A stretch of 64,000 bases of DNA, taken from positions 1-64,000 of the forward strand of contig DATAEE010000161.1 in assembly GCA_036258175.1 (NCBI GenBank), read 5' to 3'. The translations under genes were made by a program, and so were the position numbers. The notes beneath the pieces were generated by a model. The model made no database searches. It saw only the letters and a program-made list of their open reading frames with translations, and was not told the origin of the DNA. Source of the stretch: DATAEE01 sp036258175 (GTDB lineage: Bacteria; Acidobacteriota; Vicinamibacteria; Vicinamibacterales; 2-12-FULL-66-21). Below, piece after piece: positions 51,101 to 59,936 of the stretch. Position 1 is the stretch's first letter. Each line of letters begins with the position of its first letter.

Positions 51101-52012
51101 CTACGAACCGTCGGGCCGCGGTCGCTCCCCCGGCATCCGGGCCTTCCATTCGGCGGCGGCGCCGAAAATGCGTTCGAGGGTGTCCCCTTTCGCCAGATCG
51201 CCGCGGAGTGCCTGCAAGTCCCGAATCAACTGATCGAGCGCATCGCCGATGTGATCGACATTCGTCGCGCAGACCTCGCGCCAGATGCGCGCCGGGCTGG
51301 ACGCCAAACGGGTGGTGTCGGCAAGTCCCCGTCCGGCCAGCGCCAACCCGTCGGTCCCCGCTTCCTCGCCCACGATGCGCATCAATGCGCTCGCGGTGAG
51401 TTGTGGAAGGTGACTGAGGAATGCGAGCAGCCGGTCGTGCGCGTCTGGCGACATGAGCCGCGGCACGGCGCCGAGAGCGGTTACAAACGCGAACAGCCGG
51501 TCGATGGTCTGTCCCGCGTCGTCCCGATCGGGTGTCAGGATCCACGGCCGTCCCTTGAACAGATCGGCGCGGGCATGGTCGATGCCAGCGCGCGCCGCGC
51601 CAGCCAGCGGGTGGCCACCGACGAAGGTGAACCGCGGTGGCAGTTTGCGTGCGGCGGTGACGATCGCACGCTTGGTGCTGCCGAGATCCGTTACGATCGC
51701 CGGACCCGGCACCAATTCGTCGAGCCGGGCGAGGAGCGAGACATTCTCTTCGACGGGCGCCGCCAGCACGATGACGTCCGCTTCCGCGATGACGACGAGA
51801 TCATCTGCGGCGACGTCGATGGCATGCTGAACCATCGCCCGTTCGAGGACGTCCTTCTCGTCGACGCCGATGACGAGCGCCGACGGCCACACCTCCCGGG
51901 CGGCCAATGCGAGCGATCCGCCCATGAGCCCGAGTCCCACGATCCCGATCTTGTCGAAGACGGGCGCGTGTCCCGGCGAACCGGCTCGAACTACAGGAAG
52001 GGTCTTGCTCAT
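51101..52012 (-). CDS. tyrA: Prephenate dehydrogenase (TyrA)
   Basis: The 303-residue protein has the NAD-binding loop KIGIVGLGLMGGSLALAA, then the catalytic TDLGSTKRAIV and GGHPLAGA, and AFLSHLPQLTASAL with the active His. It converts prephenate to 4-hydroxyphenylpyruvate in tyrosine synthesis (or arogenate to tyrosine, depending on specificity). It lacks an ACT domain. The 35-base gap upstream, with AATCAGCAAT-like sequence, separates it from aroF. It is the last clearly aromatic gene of the run. Confidence 0.95.
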   Translation of the reverse strand: MSKTLPVVRAGSPGHAPVFDKIGIVGLGLMGGSLALAAREVWPSALVIGVDEKDVLERAMVQHAIDVAADDLVVIAEADVIVLAAPVEENVSLLARLDELVPGPAIVTDLGSTKRAIVTAARKLPPRFTFVGGHPLAGAARAGIDHARADLFKGRPWILTPDRDDAGQTIDRLFAFVTALGAVPRLMSPDAHDRLLAFLSHLPQLTASALMRIVGEEAGTDGLALAGRGLADTTRLASSPARIWREVCATNVDHIGDALDQLIRDLQALRGDLAKGDTLERIFGAAAEWKARMPGERPRPDGS

Positions 52013-52046
52013 TCAGCATTCAACAATCAGCAATCGGCATTGGGCC
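52013..52046. other. AT-rich ATTCAGCA/AATCAGCA spacer between aroF and tyrA
   Basis: This short spacer contains ATTCAGCATTCAACAATCAG followed by CAATCGGCATT, in contrast with the GC-rich flanks and similar to the 20432-20512 spacer. It is on the transcript between two operon genes. Confidence 0.55.
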
Positions 52047-52047
52047 T

Positions 52048-53100
52048 TTACGACACGCCCCAGCCGCGCCGTACCGCCGGCTCGAGGCAGATCGATCGGC
52101 CGATCGCCGGGGCGATGATCCGCAGCTCCGCCATCAGCCGATCGAACTGATTCGGAAACATCGATTGCGCGCCATCGCTCTTCGCACGATCCGGGTCGCA
52201 GTGCACCTCGATCAGCAGTCCATCGGCCCCGGCTGCGACCGCCGCGCGGGCCACGGGCGCCACCTTGTCCCGGCGGCCGGTCGCGTGGCTCGGGTCGACC
52301 AGCACCGGCAGATGGCTTAGTTTTTGGACGACTGGGATCGCGGAGATGTCGAGCGTGTTCCGCGTGTAGCTCTCGAACGTCCGGATGCCGCGTTCACAGA
52401 GCATCACGTCCATGTTGCCGCCGGCGAGAACGTATTCTGCCGACAGCAGCCATTCCTCGATCGTGGCCGAGATGCCGCGCTTGAGGAGCACCGGCTTGCG
52501 GCTCTTTCCCAGCTCCCGCAGCAGCGTGAAGTTCTGCATGTTCCGGGCGCCCACCTGCAGGATGTCGACGTAGCGTTCGATCAGCTCGATCTGGCTGAGG
52601 TCCATGACCTCGGACACGAGCTTCAGGCCGTGGCGGTCAGCCGCGCCGCGTAGCATCCGCAGCCCTGCTTCGCCGAGCCCCTGAAAGCTGTACGGTGAAC
52701 TGCGCGGTTTGAACGCGCCGCCGCGCAGGACTTTCGCGCCCGCGCGCTTGACGGCGGCCGCCGTCGTGTCGACTTGCTCCTCGGTTTCCGCGGAGCACGG
52801 ACCGGCCATCACGACGACCTCGTCGCCGCCTATTCGCACATCGCCCACGGTAATGACGCTGTTTTCCTGTTTGAACGTGCGGCTGGCGAGCTTGTAGGGC
52901 TCCGTGATCCGCAGCACTTCGTGGACGCCCTCGAGCACCTCGATGAGTCGCGGATCCGCCTGCCGGTTGCCGCCGACCGCGCCGAGTACCGTCCGCAACG
53001 CCCCGGTCGAGCGATGCACGTCGAATCCCTGCTCGACGAGGTGCGCAATCACGTCCTGAATTTGGTGCTCCGTCGCCCGTTCTTCCATCACCACGACCAT
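52048..53100 (-). CDS. aroF: 3-deoxy-7-phosphoheptulonate synthase (DAHP synthase, type I-beta)
   Basis: The 350-residue enzyme catalyses the first step of the shikimate pathway, phosphoenolpyruvate plus erythrose 4-phosphate. An N-terminal ferredoxin-like extension of about 70 residues (VVMEERATEHQIQDVIAHLVEQGF) precedes the barrel with MAGPCSAETEEQ, the RGGAFKPRSSPYSFQG phosphate site and KRGIS, and metal ligand VDPSHATG. This is the type I-beta (Thermotoga-like) class, where the N-terminal domain mediates Tyr or Phe feedback. It follows aroQ by five bases. Confidence 0.96.
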   Translation of the reverse strand: MVVVMEERATEHQIQDVIAHLVEQGFDVHRSTGALRTVLGAVGGNRQADPRLIEVLEGVHEVLRITEPYKLASRTFKQENSVITVGDVRIGGDEVVVMAGPCSAETEEQVDTTAAAVKRAGAKVLRGGAFKPRSSPYSFQGLGEAGLRMLRGAADRHGLKLVSEVMDLSQIELIERYVDILQVGARNMQNFTLLRELGKSRKPVLLKRGISATIEEWLLSAEYVLAGGNMDVMLCERGIRTFESYTRNTLDISAIPVVQKLSHLPVLVDPSHATGRRDKVAPVARAAVAAGADGLLIEVHCDPDRAKSDGAQSMFPNQFDRLMAELRIIAPAIGRSICLEPAVRRGWGVS

Positions 53101-53105
53101 TGTCG

Positions 53106-53414
53106 TTACCTCTGTCCCATTCTCTCGAGCCGACGCGCTTCGTCGATGATTCGCTCGAACAACCGAACGATTGCATGCGCGTCGAGCGGTCCGCCGTTCA
53201 GTTCACGTACGTGCCGGAGCACCTCGCGCTCGCGATCTGGCTGATAGATTTCCATCCCGAGCGCCTGTTTGATTCGACCGATCTCGAGCGCGCATCCCGC
53301 CCGATCGTTGAGCAGCTGGACGAGCCGCTCGTCGAGATCGTCGATGCGGCGCCGCAGGGCGTCGATCTGCTCGCGCGCCGCCGCCTCGCCGCTCACGCCC
53401 GGCCGCTCAGCCAT
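53106..53414 (-). CDS. aroQ: Chorismate mutase (AroQ type)
   Basis: The 102-residue helical protein is an AroQ chorismate mutase, with IDALRRRIDDLDERLVQLLN, AGCALEIGRIKQALG and DREREVLRHV supplying the arginine, lysine and glutamate active-site residues in the family's order. It converts chorismate to prephenate. The start overlaps the trpA stop by 22 bases, so translation is coupled. A separate prephenate dehydratase is not in the window. Confidence 0.93.
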   Translation of the reverse strand: MAERPGVSGEAAAREQIDALRRRIDDLDERLVQLLNDRAGCALEIGRIKQALGMEIYQPDREREVLRHVRELNGGPLDAHAIVRLFERIIDEARRLERMGQR

Positions 53415-54205
53415 CGCACGTACTCCGTGACGCGCCCGTCGAGCTCGGCGCTCGCCCCCGCTGCCGCGATCACGCTCACCAGGGCGCTGCCCACGACCGC
53501 CGCGTCGGCGAACCGCCCGATCTCGGCCACGTGCTCCGGCGTCGACACGCCGAAGCCGAGCGCGAGAGGCATCGGCGTCACCTCGCGAACCCTTTTCGCC
53601 AGCGCCGCCGCATCAGCAGACAGCGCGGGCCGGGCGCCGGTGACGCCAAGCCGCGAAATCCCATATAAAAACCCTTGTCCCAGCGCCGCCGCCCGCTCGA
53701 TCCGGGCCCGGCTCGTCGTGGGGCTGAGTAGGAAGATCGTATCAATTCCGCTTGCAGAAAGCGTCTGCCGGAGCGGTCCGGCCTCCTCTATCGGCAGGTC
53801 GAGCGCCAGCACGCCATCCACCCCCGCCGCCGCGGCGCGAGTGGCGAATCGCTCGGCACCCATCCGGAGCACAGGGTTCGCATAGGTGAACAGGACGATC
53901 GGTGGCGACAAGTCGCGTCGAATCGCACTCAGCATGTCGAGCGCGCGATCGAGCGTCGTGCCGGCGGCGAGCGCTCGCTCGGAAGCGCGCTGAATCACGG
54001 GGCCATCGGCCAGCGGATCCGAAAACGGGATGCCGAGCTCGATGACGTCGGCGCCGCCGCGCGCGAGCGCCGCGAGGACGCCTGGCGTCCGCTCCAGATT
54101 GGGGTCGCCGGCAGTGACGTACGTCACGAGACCCGTGCGCCGCTCTTTTCGGATCTCAGCGAAACACGCTTCGAGCCGAGACTCACGCCGGCCTGCACCC
54201 GCCAT
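53393..54205 (-). CDS. trpA: Tryptophan synthase alpha subunit
   Basis: The 270-residue barrel cleaves indole-3-glycerol phosphate. Catalytic glutamate and aspartate are in IELGIPFSDPLADGPVIQ; the phosphate-binding region is GFGVSTPEHV. The family N-terminus, LVTYVTAGDPNLE, follows a short leader. ATG at 54205 shares one base with the trpB stop (TGATG), giving the usual alpha-beta coupling. Order trpB then trpA is standard. Confidence 0.97.
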   Translation of the reverse strand: MAGAGRRESRLEACFAEIRKERRTGLVTYVTAGDPNLERTPGVLAALARGGADVIELGIPFSDPLADGPVIQRASERALAAGTTLDRALDMLSAIRRDLSPPIVLFTYANPVLRMGAERFATRAAAAGVDGVLALDLPIEEAGPLRQTLSASGIDTIFLLSPTTSRARIERAAALGQGFLYGISRLGVTGARPALSADAAALAKRVREVTPMPLALGFGVSTPEHVAEIGRFADAAVVGSALVSVIAAAGASAELDGRVTEYVRWLSGRA

Positions 54206-55419
54206 CAACGTTGCTCCAGCGCTCGCGCCGCCGTCGCGACATCCTTGTCGCCCCGTCCCGAGAGATTGATCAGGATTGCCGCGTCGCAGCCAAGTGCACT
54301 CGCAATCCGTTGCGCCGCCGCGATCGCGTGCGCCGACTCGAGCGCGGGGATGATGCCCTCCATCCTCGCGAGCGTCTGGAATCCCTGGAGCGCCTCGGCA
54401 TCGGTCGCGTAGGCATATTCGGCGCGGCCGCACTCGCGGAGCCACGCGTGCTCCGGTCCGATGGCGGCGTAATCCAGGCCGGCGGAGATCGAATGCGTCA
54501 GTTCGATGTTGCCGGCGGCGTCCTGCAGCACGTAGCTGCGTGTCCCCTGCAAAATGCCGGCGGCACCACCGGCAAACCGTGCGGCATGGCGGCCCGCCAC
54601 GATGCCCTCTCCGCCAGCCTCGACGCCAATCAGGCGAACGCCTTTATCATCCAAGAAGGCATCGAAGATCCCCATTGCGTTGCTGCCGCCACCCACGCAC
54701 GCGATGACGGCTTGTGGCAGGCGGCCGGCACGCTCGAGGATCTGCGCGCGCGCTTCGCAACCGATGACCGACTGAAACTCTCGCACCATGAGCGGGTACG
54801 GATGCGGCCCCAGTACCGAGCCGAGCAAGTAGTACGTGTCCGTAACGTTGGTCACCCAGTCGCGCATCGCCTCGTTGATCGCATCCTTGAGCGTGCGGCT
54901 CCCGGCGTCGACGGCTCGAACCTCGGCACCTAGCAGGCGCATGCGAAAGACGTTCGGTTCTTGCCGCGCCATGTCCTCCGATCCCATGTAGACGCAGCAC
55001 TCGAGGCCGAGCAGCGCGCACGCCGTCGCGGTCGCGACGCCGTGCTGCCCCGCTCCCGTCTCGGCCACGACTCGGCGCTTCTTCATCCGCGACGCCAGGA
55101 GCGCCTGTCCCATCGCGTTGTTGATCTTGTGCGCGCCGGTATGCGCGAGATCTTCACGCTTGAGGAAGACCTTCGCGCCGCCCCACGCGTGCTCGAGCTG
55201 CGTCGCTTCGTAGAGCGGAGTCGGCCGGCCGACGTAGTCGGTGAGAAGTCCGGTCAGCGTCGCGCGGAACGCTTCGTCATTGCGCGCTTCGAAGTAGGCC
55301 CGTTCGAGCTCCTCGATCGGCGCGACGAGCGTCTCGGGCACGAACCGCCCGCCATACTCGCCGAAGTACCCACGAGCATCCGGGTCGCGGCGTCCGAACG
55401 ATGGTCCCGGTGTCAGCAT
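54205..55419 (-). CDS. trpB: Tryptophan synthase beta subunit
   Basis: The 404-residue PLP enzyme joins indole with serine. Lys98 in AHTGAHKINNAMGQ binds PLP, and the phosphate loop is GGGSNAMGIF, with TGAGQHGVATA. The protein begins with the expected DARGYFGEYGGRFVPETLV segment. ATG at 55419 overlaps the trpF stop by seven bases, so translation is coupled. It is a TrpB1-type partner for the adjacent alpha subunit. Confidence 0.98.
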   Translation of the reverse strand: MLTPGPSFGRRDPDARGYFGEYGGRFVPETLVAPIEELERAYFEARNDEAFRATLTGLLTDYVGRPTPLYEATQLEHAWGGAKVFLKREDLAHTGAHKINNAMGQALLASRMKKRRVVAETGAGQHGVATATACALLGLECCVYMGSEDMARQEPNVFRMRLLGAEVRAVDAGSRTLKDAINEAMRDWVTNVTDTYYLLGSVLGPHPYPLMVREFQSVIGCEARAQILERAGRLPQAVIACVGGGSNAMGIFDAFLDDKGVRLIGVEAGGEGIVAGRHAARFAGGAAGILQGTRSYVLQDAAGNIELTHSISAGLDYAAIGPEHAWLRECGRAEYAYATDAEALQGFQTLARMEGIIPALESAHAIAAAQRIASALGCDAAILINLSGRGDKDVATAARALEQR

Positions 55420-56027
55420 CGCTTCACCGCTTCGAACAGCGCCTGCATCTTCGCGTGGTCCTTCAGCCCTGGCGCGCGCTCGACGCCCGAGCTGACGTCG
55501 ATGGCAAACGGCTGCACAGTCCGGATCGCCTCTCCGACGTTCCGCGCGTCCACGCCACCCGCGAGCACGATCCGGCGTTTTGCCGCCACGCGCGCCGCGA
55601 TCGTCCAATCGATGCGCCGTCCCGTTCCTCCGCGCTTCTCCTCGTCTGTCGCGTCGAGCAGCACGGTAATGCCAGCGGGATAGGGTTCGAGAGCCGCCTC
55701 GTCGAACGACGCATCGACCCCGAACGACTTGATGACGGGCCGCCGGACTCGCGCGCAGTACTCGGGTGTCTCACGGCCGTGAAGCTGGACCGCGCCGAGC
55801 CGGACCTCTCCCGCGATTTGGTCGACTTCGGCCTCGGGTTGATCCACGAACACGCCCACCGGCGTCACAAGAGGCGGGAGAGCGTCCACGATCGCGCGCG
55901 CCGAGATCGGGTCGATTGCCCGCGGGCTGGCCGGCCAGAAGACGAGGCCGATGGCGCTGGCGCCGAGCGCCGCGGCGTCGAGCGCGTCCTCGACGCGGGT
56001 GATTCCGCAGATCTTGACGAGCGTCAT
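55413..56027 (-). CDS. trpF: Phosphoribosylanthranilate isomerase
   Basis: The 204-residue barrel isomerises N-(5-phosphoribosyl)anthranilate. Catalytic Cys in VKICGITR and catalytic Asp in LLDATDEEKRGGTGRRIDW are present, and the phosphate loop is VLAGGVDARNVGEAI. The order trpC, trpF, trpB, trpA has four-base and seven-base overlaps. Here TrpF is monofunctional rather than fused to TrpC. Confidence 0.97.
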   Translation of the reverse strand: MTLVKICGITRVEDALDAAALGASAIGLVFWPASPRAIDPISARAIVDALPPLVTPVGVFVDQPEAEVDQIAGEVRLGAVQLHGRETPEYCARVRRPVIKSFGVDASFDEAALEPYPAGITVLLDATDEEKRGGTGRRIDWTIAARVAAKRRIVLAGGVDARNVGEAIRTVQPFAIDVSSGVERAPGLKDHAKMQALFEAVKRC

Positions 56028-56872
56028 GCCGTCTTTGCCCTGCCGATCAGTTCCTTGAGCGCCGACGCCGGTTCCGTTGCCGTCATGAAGCGCTCACCGA
56101 CGAGAAACGCGTCGTAGCCGATGCTTCCCAGCGCAGCGATGTCTTCGGGCGTCTTCAACCCGCTCTCTGCGACTCTGACTACACCTTCCGGAATTCGCGG
56201 CGCCAGCCTTCGTGTCACGTCCAGCGTGACGTCGAGCGTCCGCAGGTTGCGGTTGTTGACGCCGATGATGTCAGCTCCAGCGTCCAGGGCCCGTTGCAGC
56301 TCCGTCTCGTCATGCACCTCGACCAGCACGTCAAGGTTCAGCGCACCGGCCTTAGCAAGTAGATCCTGGAACCCCGGTCCTTTCGAGCCCGGGCTCGAGT
56401 ATTCGAACGCCGCGACTATCAGCAGGACCGCGTCGGCTCCGGCGGCGCGCGCCTCCAGAAGCTGGTATTCGCTGACGATGAAGTCCTTCCGAAGGACCGG
56501 AATGTCGACCGCATCACGAACCGCCACCAGATGGTCGAGGGCGCCGTCGAAAAACGAAGGCTCGGTCAGCACGGAAATGGCGGCCGCTCCGGCAGCCGCA
56601 TACGCAGCGGCGATTGCCGCGGGATCGTAGTGCCGACGAAGAACGCCGCGAGACGGCGATCGGCGTTTGCATTCCGCGATCACGCGAGGCGCGAAACCAT
56701 TCGTCAGCGCTTTCCGGAAACTTCCCGCGCTGCGCGCGCCAGGCACCCCCGAGCGGACGAGTCTCTCCTCGAGGCTCGCGCTAGGAACGGTCTGCTCTCG
56801 CATCGCGACGGCGCGGCGCGTCGCGGCGACGATTGTTTCGAGCAGATCGGCGCGCGGAACCGACTCACCCAT
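56024..56872 (-). CDS. trpC: Indole-3-glycerol phosphate synthase
   Basis: The 282-residue barrel forms indole-3-glycerol phosphate. Recognised are AECKRRSPSRGVL, VLRKDFIVSEYQ with catalytic lysine, and GVNNRNLRTLDV. The stop overlaps trpF by four bases and the start overlaps trpD by eight bases. N-terminal residues begin the expected helix (ADLLETIVAATRRAV). Confidence 0.97.
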   Translation of the reverse strand: MGESVPRADLLETIVAATRRAVAMREQTVPSASLEERLVRSGVPGARSAGSFRKALTNGFAPRVIAECKRRSPSRGVLRRHYDPAAIAAAYAAAGAAAISVLTEPSFFDGALDHLVAVRDAVDIPVLRKDFIVSEYQLLEARAAGADAVLLIVAAFEYSSPGSKGPGFQDLLAKAGALNLDVLVEVHDETELQRALDAGADIIGVNNRNLRTLDVTLDVTRRLAPRIPEGVVRVAESGLKTPEDIAALGSIGYDAFLVGERFMTATEPASALKELIGRAKTA

Positions 56873-57875
56873 TGGATGCCTTCACCAGACGGTCCAGCGC
56901 TGCGCTCGCCGCGCCGGAGTCGATCGACTCGGCCGCCTGCCGGATTCCGTCTGCGGCCGACGTTGCCGCGCCCGCAATAAGAAGCGAGACGCCGGCGTTC
57001 AGCAGCACGATGTCTCTGGCTGCGCCTTTCTCCCCTTTGAGAATGGCGCGCGCAATGGTCGCGTTATGCGTCGCATCCGCACCCTTCAAAGCGTCGGGGG
57101 TGCTCTTCGGCAGCCCAAACTCCGACGGGTGAACGTAGAACGTCCGGACCGCGCCGCTCTGGCATTCCGAGACCTTCGTGTAGCCCGTCGTCGAGATCTC
57201 GTCCAGGCCGTCGGCGCCGTGGACGACCCAGGCGCGGTCGGCGCCCAGCAGCACGAGCGCGCGCGCGACGAGCTCGGTCAATTCGGGCCGCGGGACGCCG
57301 ACGAGCTGCCGCTTCGCCCCCGCGGGGTTCGTCAACGGGCCGAGCAGATTGAACGCCGTCCGCACTCCCAGCTCTTTTCGGGTGGGTCCGGCGTGTCGCA
57401 TCGACGGATGAAAGGTTGGAGCAAAGAAGAACGCGATGCCAGCCTCGTGCAACGTCCGCTCGACGATCTCTGGCGTCGCGGTGATCTTGACGCCGAGCGC
57501 TTCGAAGAGATCGGCACTGCCGCAGCGGCTCGAGACCGAGCGGTTGCCGTGTTTGGCCACGCGGACACCGCAGCCGGCGACGACGAGCGCCGCGACCGTC
57601 GATACGTTGAAGGTGTGCGCGCGATCGCCGCCGGTGCCGCACGTGTCGAAGACACCATCCACCGGAGCGGTGAGCTTCACGGCTCGGTCTCGCATCGTTC
57701 GCGCGAGGCCGACGATCTCAGCAGGCCGCTCTCCTTTCATCGAGAGTCCGATCAGGAAACCGGCCATCTGGGCCGGCTGCGCGCGGCCGTCCATGATTTC
57801 TGCCATCGCCGCGGCCGCTTCATCCGACGAGAGATCTTCGCGGCGCGCCAGTTTCTCAATCAGCGTCGAGAACAT
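56865..57875 (-). CDS. trpD: Anthranilate phosphoribosyltransferase
   Basis: The 336-residue enzyme attaches PRPP to anthranilate. Conserved GTGGDRAHTFNVSTVAALVVAG is split here as DTCGTGGDR and FNVST, with KHGNRSVSSRCGSADLFEALG, and the DE metal site. ATG at 57875 shares one base with the trpG stop; GTG at 57878 would add one residue. It is separate from trpG, unlike the enterobacterial fusion. Confidence 0.97.
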   Translation of the reverse strand: MFSTLIEKLARREDLSSDEAAAAMAEIMDGRAQPAQMAGFLIGLSMKGERPAEIVGLARTMRDRAVKLTAPVDGVFDTCGTGGDRAHTFNVSTVAALVVAGCGVRVAKHGNRSVSSRCGSADLFEALGVKITATPEIVERTLHEAGIAFFFAPTFHPSMRHAGPTRKELGVRTAFNLLGPLTNPAGAKRQLVGVPRPELTELVARALVLLGADRAWVVHGADGLDEISTTGYTKVSECQSGAVRTFYVHPSEFGLPKSTPDALKGADATHNATIARAILKGEKGAARDIVLLNAGVSLLIAGAATSAADGIRQAAESIDSGAASAALDRLVKASNG

Positions 57876-58441
57876 CACAGCTCCAGAAATGTCCTGAGGA
57901 TCCGGCGCCCTTCGCCCGTCAGCACCGACTCAGGATGAAACTGCACGCCGTGCACCGGATACGTCTTGTGACGCAGCCCCATGACAGTCCCATCCTCGCT
58001 TGCTCGCGCCGCCAGTTCGAGCTCTCCAGGCCACCCCTCCGGGGCCACCGCGAGCGAATGATATCGACCGGCGGCGAACGGGCCCGCGATTCCTCTGAAA
58101 ACGCCCTTCCCGTCATGTTCGACCGACGACGTCTTGCCGTGCATTAGCACCGGCGCTCGCACGACCCGTCCTCCGAACGCGAGGCCGATGGCCTGGTGGC
58201 CGAGGCAGACGCCGAGCAGCGGAACGCGCGGTCCGAACCGTCGGATGACGTCGACCGAGACCCCGGCATCTTCGGGACGGCCCGGACCGGGTGAGATGAC
58301 GATGCGTTCGGGTCGCATGGCTTCGATCTCGTCGAGCGCAATCTGATCGTTCCGCTTCACAACGGGCGACGCCCCCAGCTCACCCAGATACTGGGCGAGG
58401 TTAAAGGTGAACGAATCGTAGTTGTCGATCAGCAGGAGCAA
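57875..58441 (-). CDS. trpG: Anthranilate synthase glutamine amidotransferase subunit
   Basis: The 188-residue class I glutaminase has nucleophile Cys79 in LGVCLGHQAIG and His-Glu in VHGVQFHPESV. The PGPGRPEDAG oxyanion region is present. It supplies ammonia to TrpE, though the same subunit may serve PabB. The TTG start at 58441 is one base past the trpE stop, with AGGGAG nine bases upstream. Confidence 0.96.
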   Translation of the reverse strand: MLLLIDNYDSFTFNLAQYLGELGASPVVKRNDQIALDEIEAMRPERIVISPGPGRPEDAGVSVDVIRRFGPRVPLLGVCLGHQAIGLAFGGRVVRAPVLMHGKTSSVEHDGKGVFRGIAGPFAAGRYHSLAVAPEGWPGELELAARASEDGTVMGLRHKTYPVHGVQFHPESVLTGEGRRILRTFLEL

Positions 58442-58442
58442 G

Positions 58443-59936
58443 TCAGAGCTCCCTCTCCGCCATTTCAATCGCCTGAAGAAGCGCCTTCGCCTTGTCGCGG
58501 GTTTCCTCGTACTCCGCAGCCGGATTGGAGTCGGCGACGATTCCGGCGCCTGCCTGAACCGAGGCGCGACCATCCCGGATAGCGATGGTCCGAATGGTGA
58601 TGCAGAAGTCGAGGTTTCCGGCGAAGTCGAGGTACCCCACGGCGCCGGCGTAGATCCCCCGCCGCGTCGGTTCGAGCCCGGCGAGAAGCTCCATCGCACG
58701 GATCTTTGGCGCGCCTGAGACGGTTCCGGCCGGAAAGCACGCGACCAGCGCATCGAGGCGGTCGCTTGCTTCGGCCAGGCGCCCTTCCACCGTCGACACA
58801 AGGTGCATAACGTGCGAGTACCGTTCGATCGCCATGAACTGCGGGACGCGTACCGATCCGTATTCGCACACGCGGCCGATATCGTTCCGGCCGAGATCGA
58901 CCAGCATCACGTGCTCGGCGCGCTCTTTTTCGTTGCGCTTCAATTCTTCGGCGAGCCGGAGGTCGTCTTCCTCGCTTCTGCCGCGCGGCCGAGTTCCGGC
59001 GATCGGATGGGTCTCGACCCGCCGCCCTTCGACCCGGACGAGCATTTCTGGAGACGACCCGACGATCGACAGGCCGCCCATACGGAGGAAGTACATGTAG
59101 GGCGACGGATTCACGTGTCGAAGCGCCCGGTAGATCGTGAACGGATCCGCGGTCACGTTCGTGTCGAATCGTTGTGACAATACCGCCTGATAAATGTCGC
59201 CTGCGGCGATATGCTCCTTCAGCGAGCGGACGCCATCCTCATACGCGTCGCGCGGCACGTTGGAAGTCACCTGTCCCACCGGTTGCCGCGACGAAGCCGG
59301 CTGCGACAGCGTTCGTTCCAGCTCCCGCTCCAGGAACTGAATCTTTGCGCATGCGAACTGATAGAGCGCATCCAGATCTTCATCGGGTGTGATTCGCGCG
59401 TTGGCGATGATCAGGATCCGGTGTTTGACGTGGTCGAAGGCCAGCACCGTATCGAACAGCATGAAGCCCGCTTCGTCTTCGTGCGCTTCAGTCGAGGCGG
59501 CGGCGCGTGCGGCTGACCAGGCGGGTGCCAGGGACGGCTCGAACCAGGGGGCCGCGTCGTACCCCAAAAACCCCACCGCTCCGCCGGTGAAGCGCGGCAG
59601 GTCCGGCACATACGGCGCCTGAAAGTCGGCCATCAGCCCGCGAAGCGTCGTGACAAAGGGCTCCGCCGTTTCTTCACGTGTGCCCGAGCGCTCGATGATC
59701 GTCCTGCCCTCCCGGGCGCGCAGCACCAGAAAGGGGTCCTTGCCGAGGAACGAGTACCGCGCCATGCGCTCGCCGCCTTCCACGCTTTCGAGCAGGAACG
59801 CGTAATCGGAGTGCTCAGCGATTTTCACGAACGCGGAAACCGGCGTGAGCAGGTCCGCCATGATTTCCTTCGAAACCGGCACGAACGTTCCGCGCCGCGC
59901 CAGCTCGACGAACTCTTCGTAGGTTGTCAGCTTCAT
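58443..59936 (-). CDS. trpE: Anthranilate synthase component I
   Basis: The 497-residue chorismate-using enzyme has the N-terminal LLES motif (AFLLESVEGGERMARYSFLG), known as the tryptophan feedback site, and the catalytic ISPEM-type segment (SSPEMLVRVEGRRVETHPIAG), GTVSGAPKIRAME and AGAGIVADSNP. It makes anthranilate with TrpG. The ATG at 59936 overlaps the aroDE stop by four bases. Both transcriptional attenuation and allosteric inhibition by tryptophan are likely to apply. Confidence 0.98.
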   Translation of the reverse strand: MKLTTYEEFVELARRGTFVPVSKEIMADLLTPVSAFVKIAEHSDYAFLLESVEGGERMARYSFLGKDPFLVLRAREGRTIIERSGTREETAEPFVTTLRGLMADFQAPYVPDLPRFTGGAVGFLGYDAAPWFEPSLAPAWSAARAAASTEAHEDEAGFMLFDTVLAFDHVKHRILIIANARITPDEDLDALYQFACAKIQFLERELERTLSQPASSRQPVGQVTSNVPRDAYEDGVRSLKEHIAAGDIYQAVLSQRFDTNVTADPFTIYRALRHVNPSPYMYFLRMGGLSIVGSSPEMLVRVEGRRVETHPIAGTRPRGRSEEDDLRLAEELKRNEKERAEHVMLVDLGRNDIGRVCEYGSVRVPQFMAIERYSHVMHLVSTVEGRLAEASDRLDALVACFPAGTVSGAPKIRAMELLAGLEPTRRGIYAGAVGYLDFAGNLDFCITIRTIAIRDGRASVQAGAGIVADSNPAAEYEETRDKAKALLQAIEMAEREL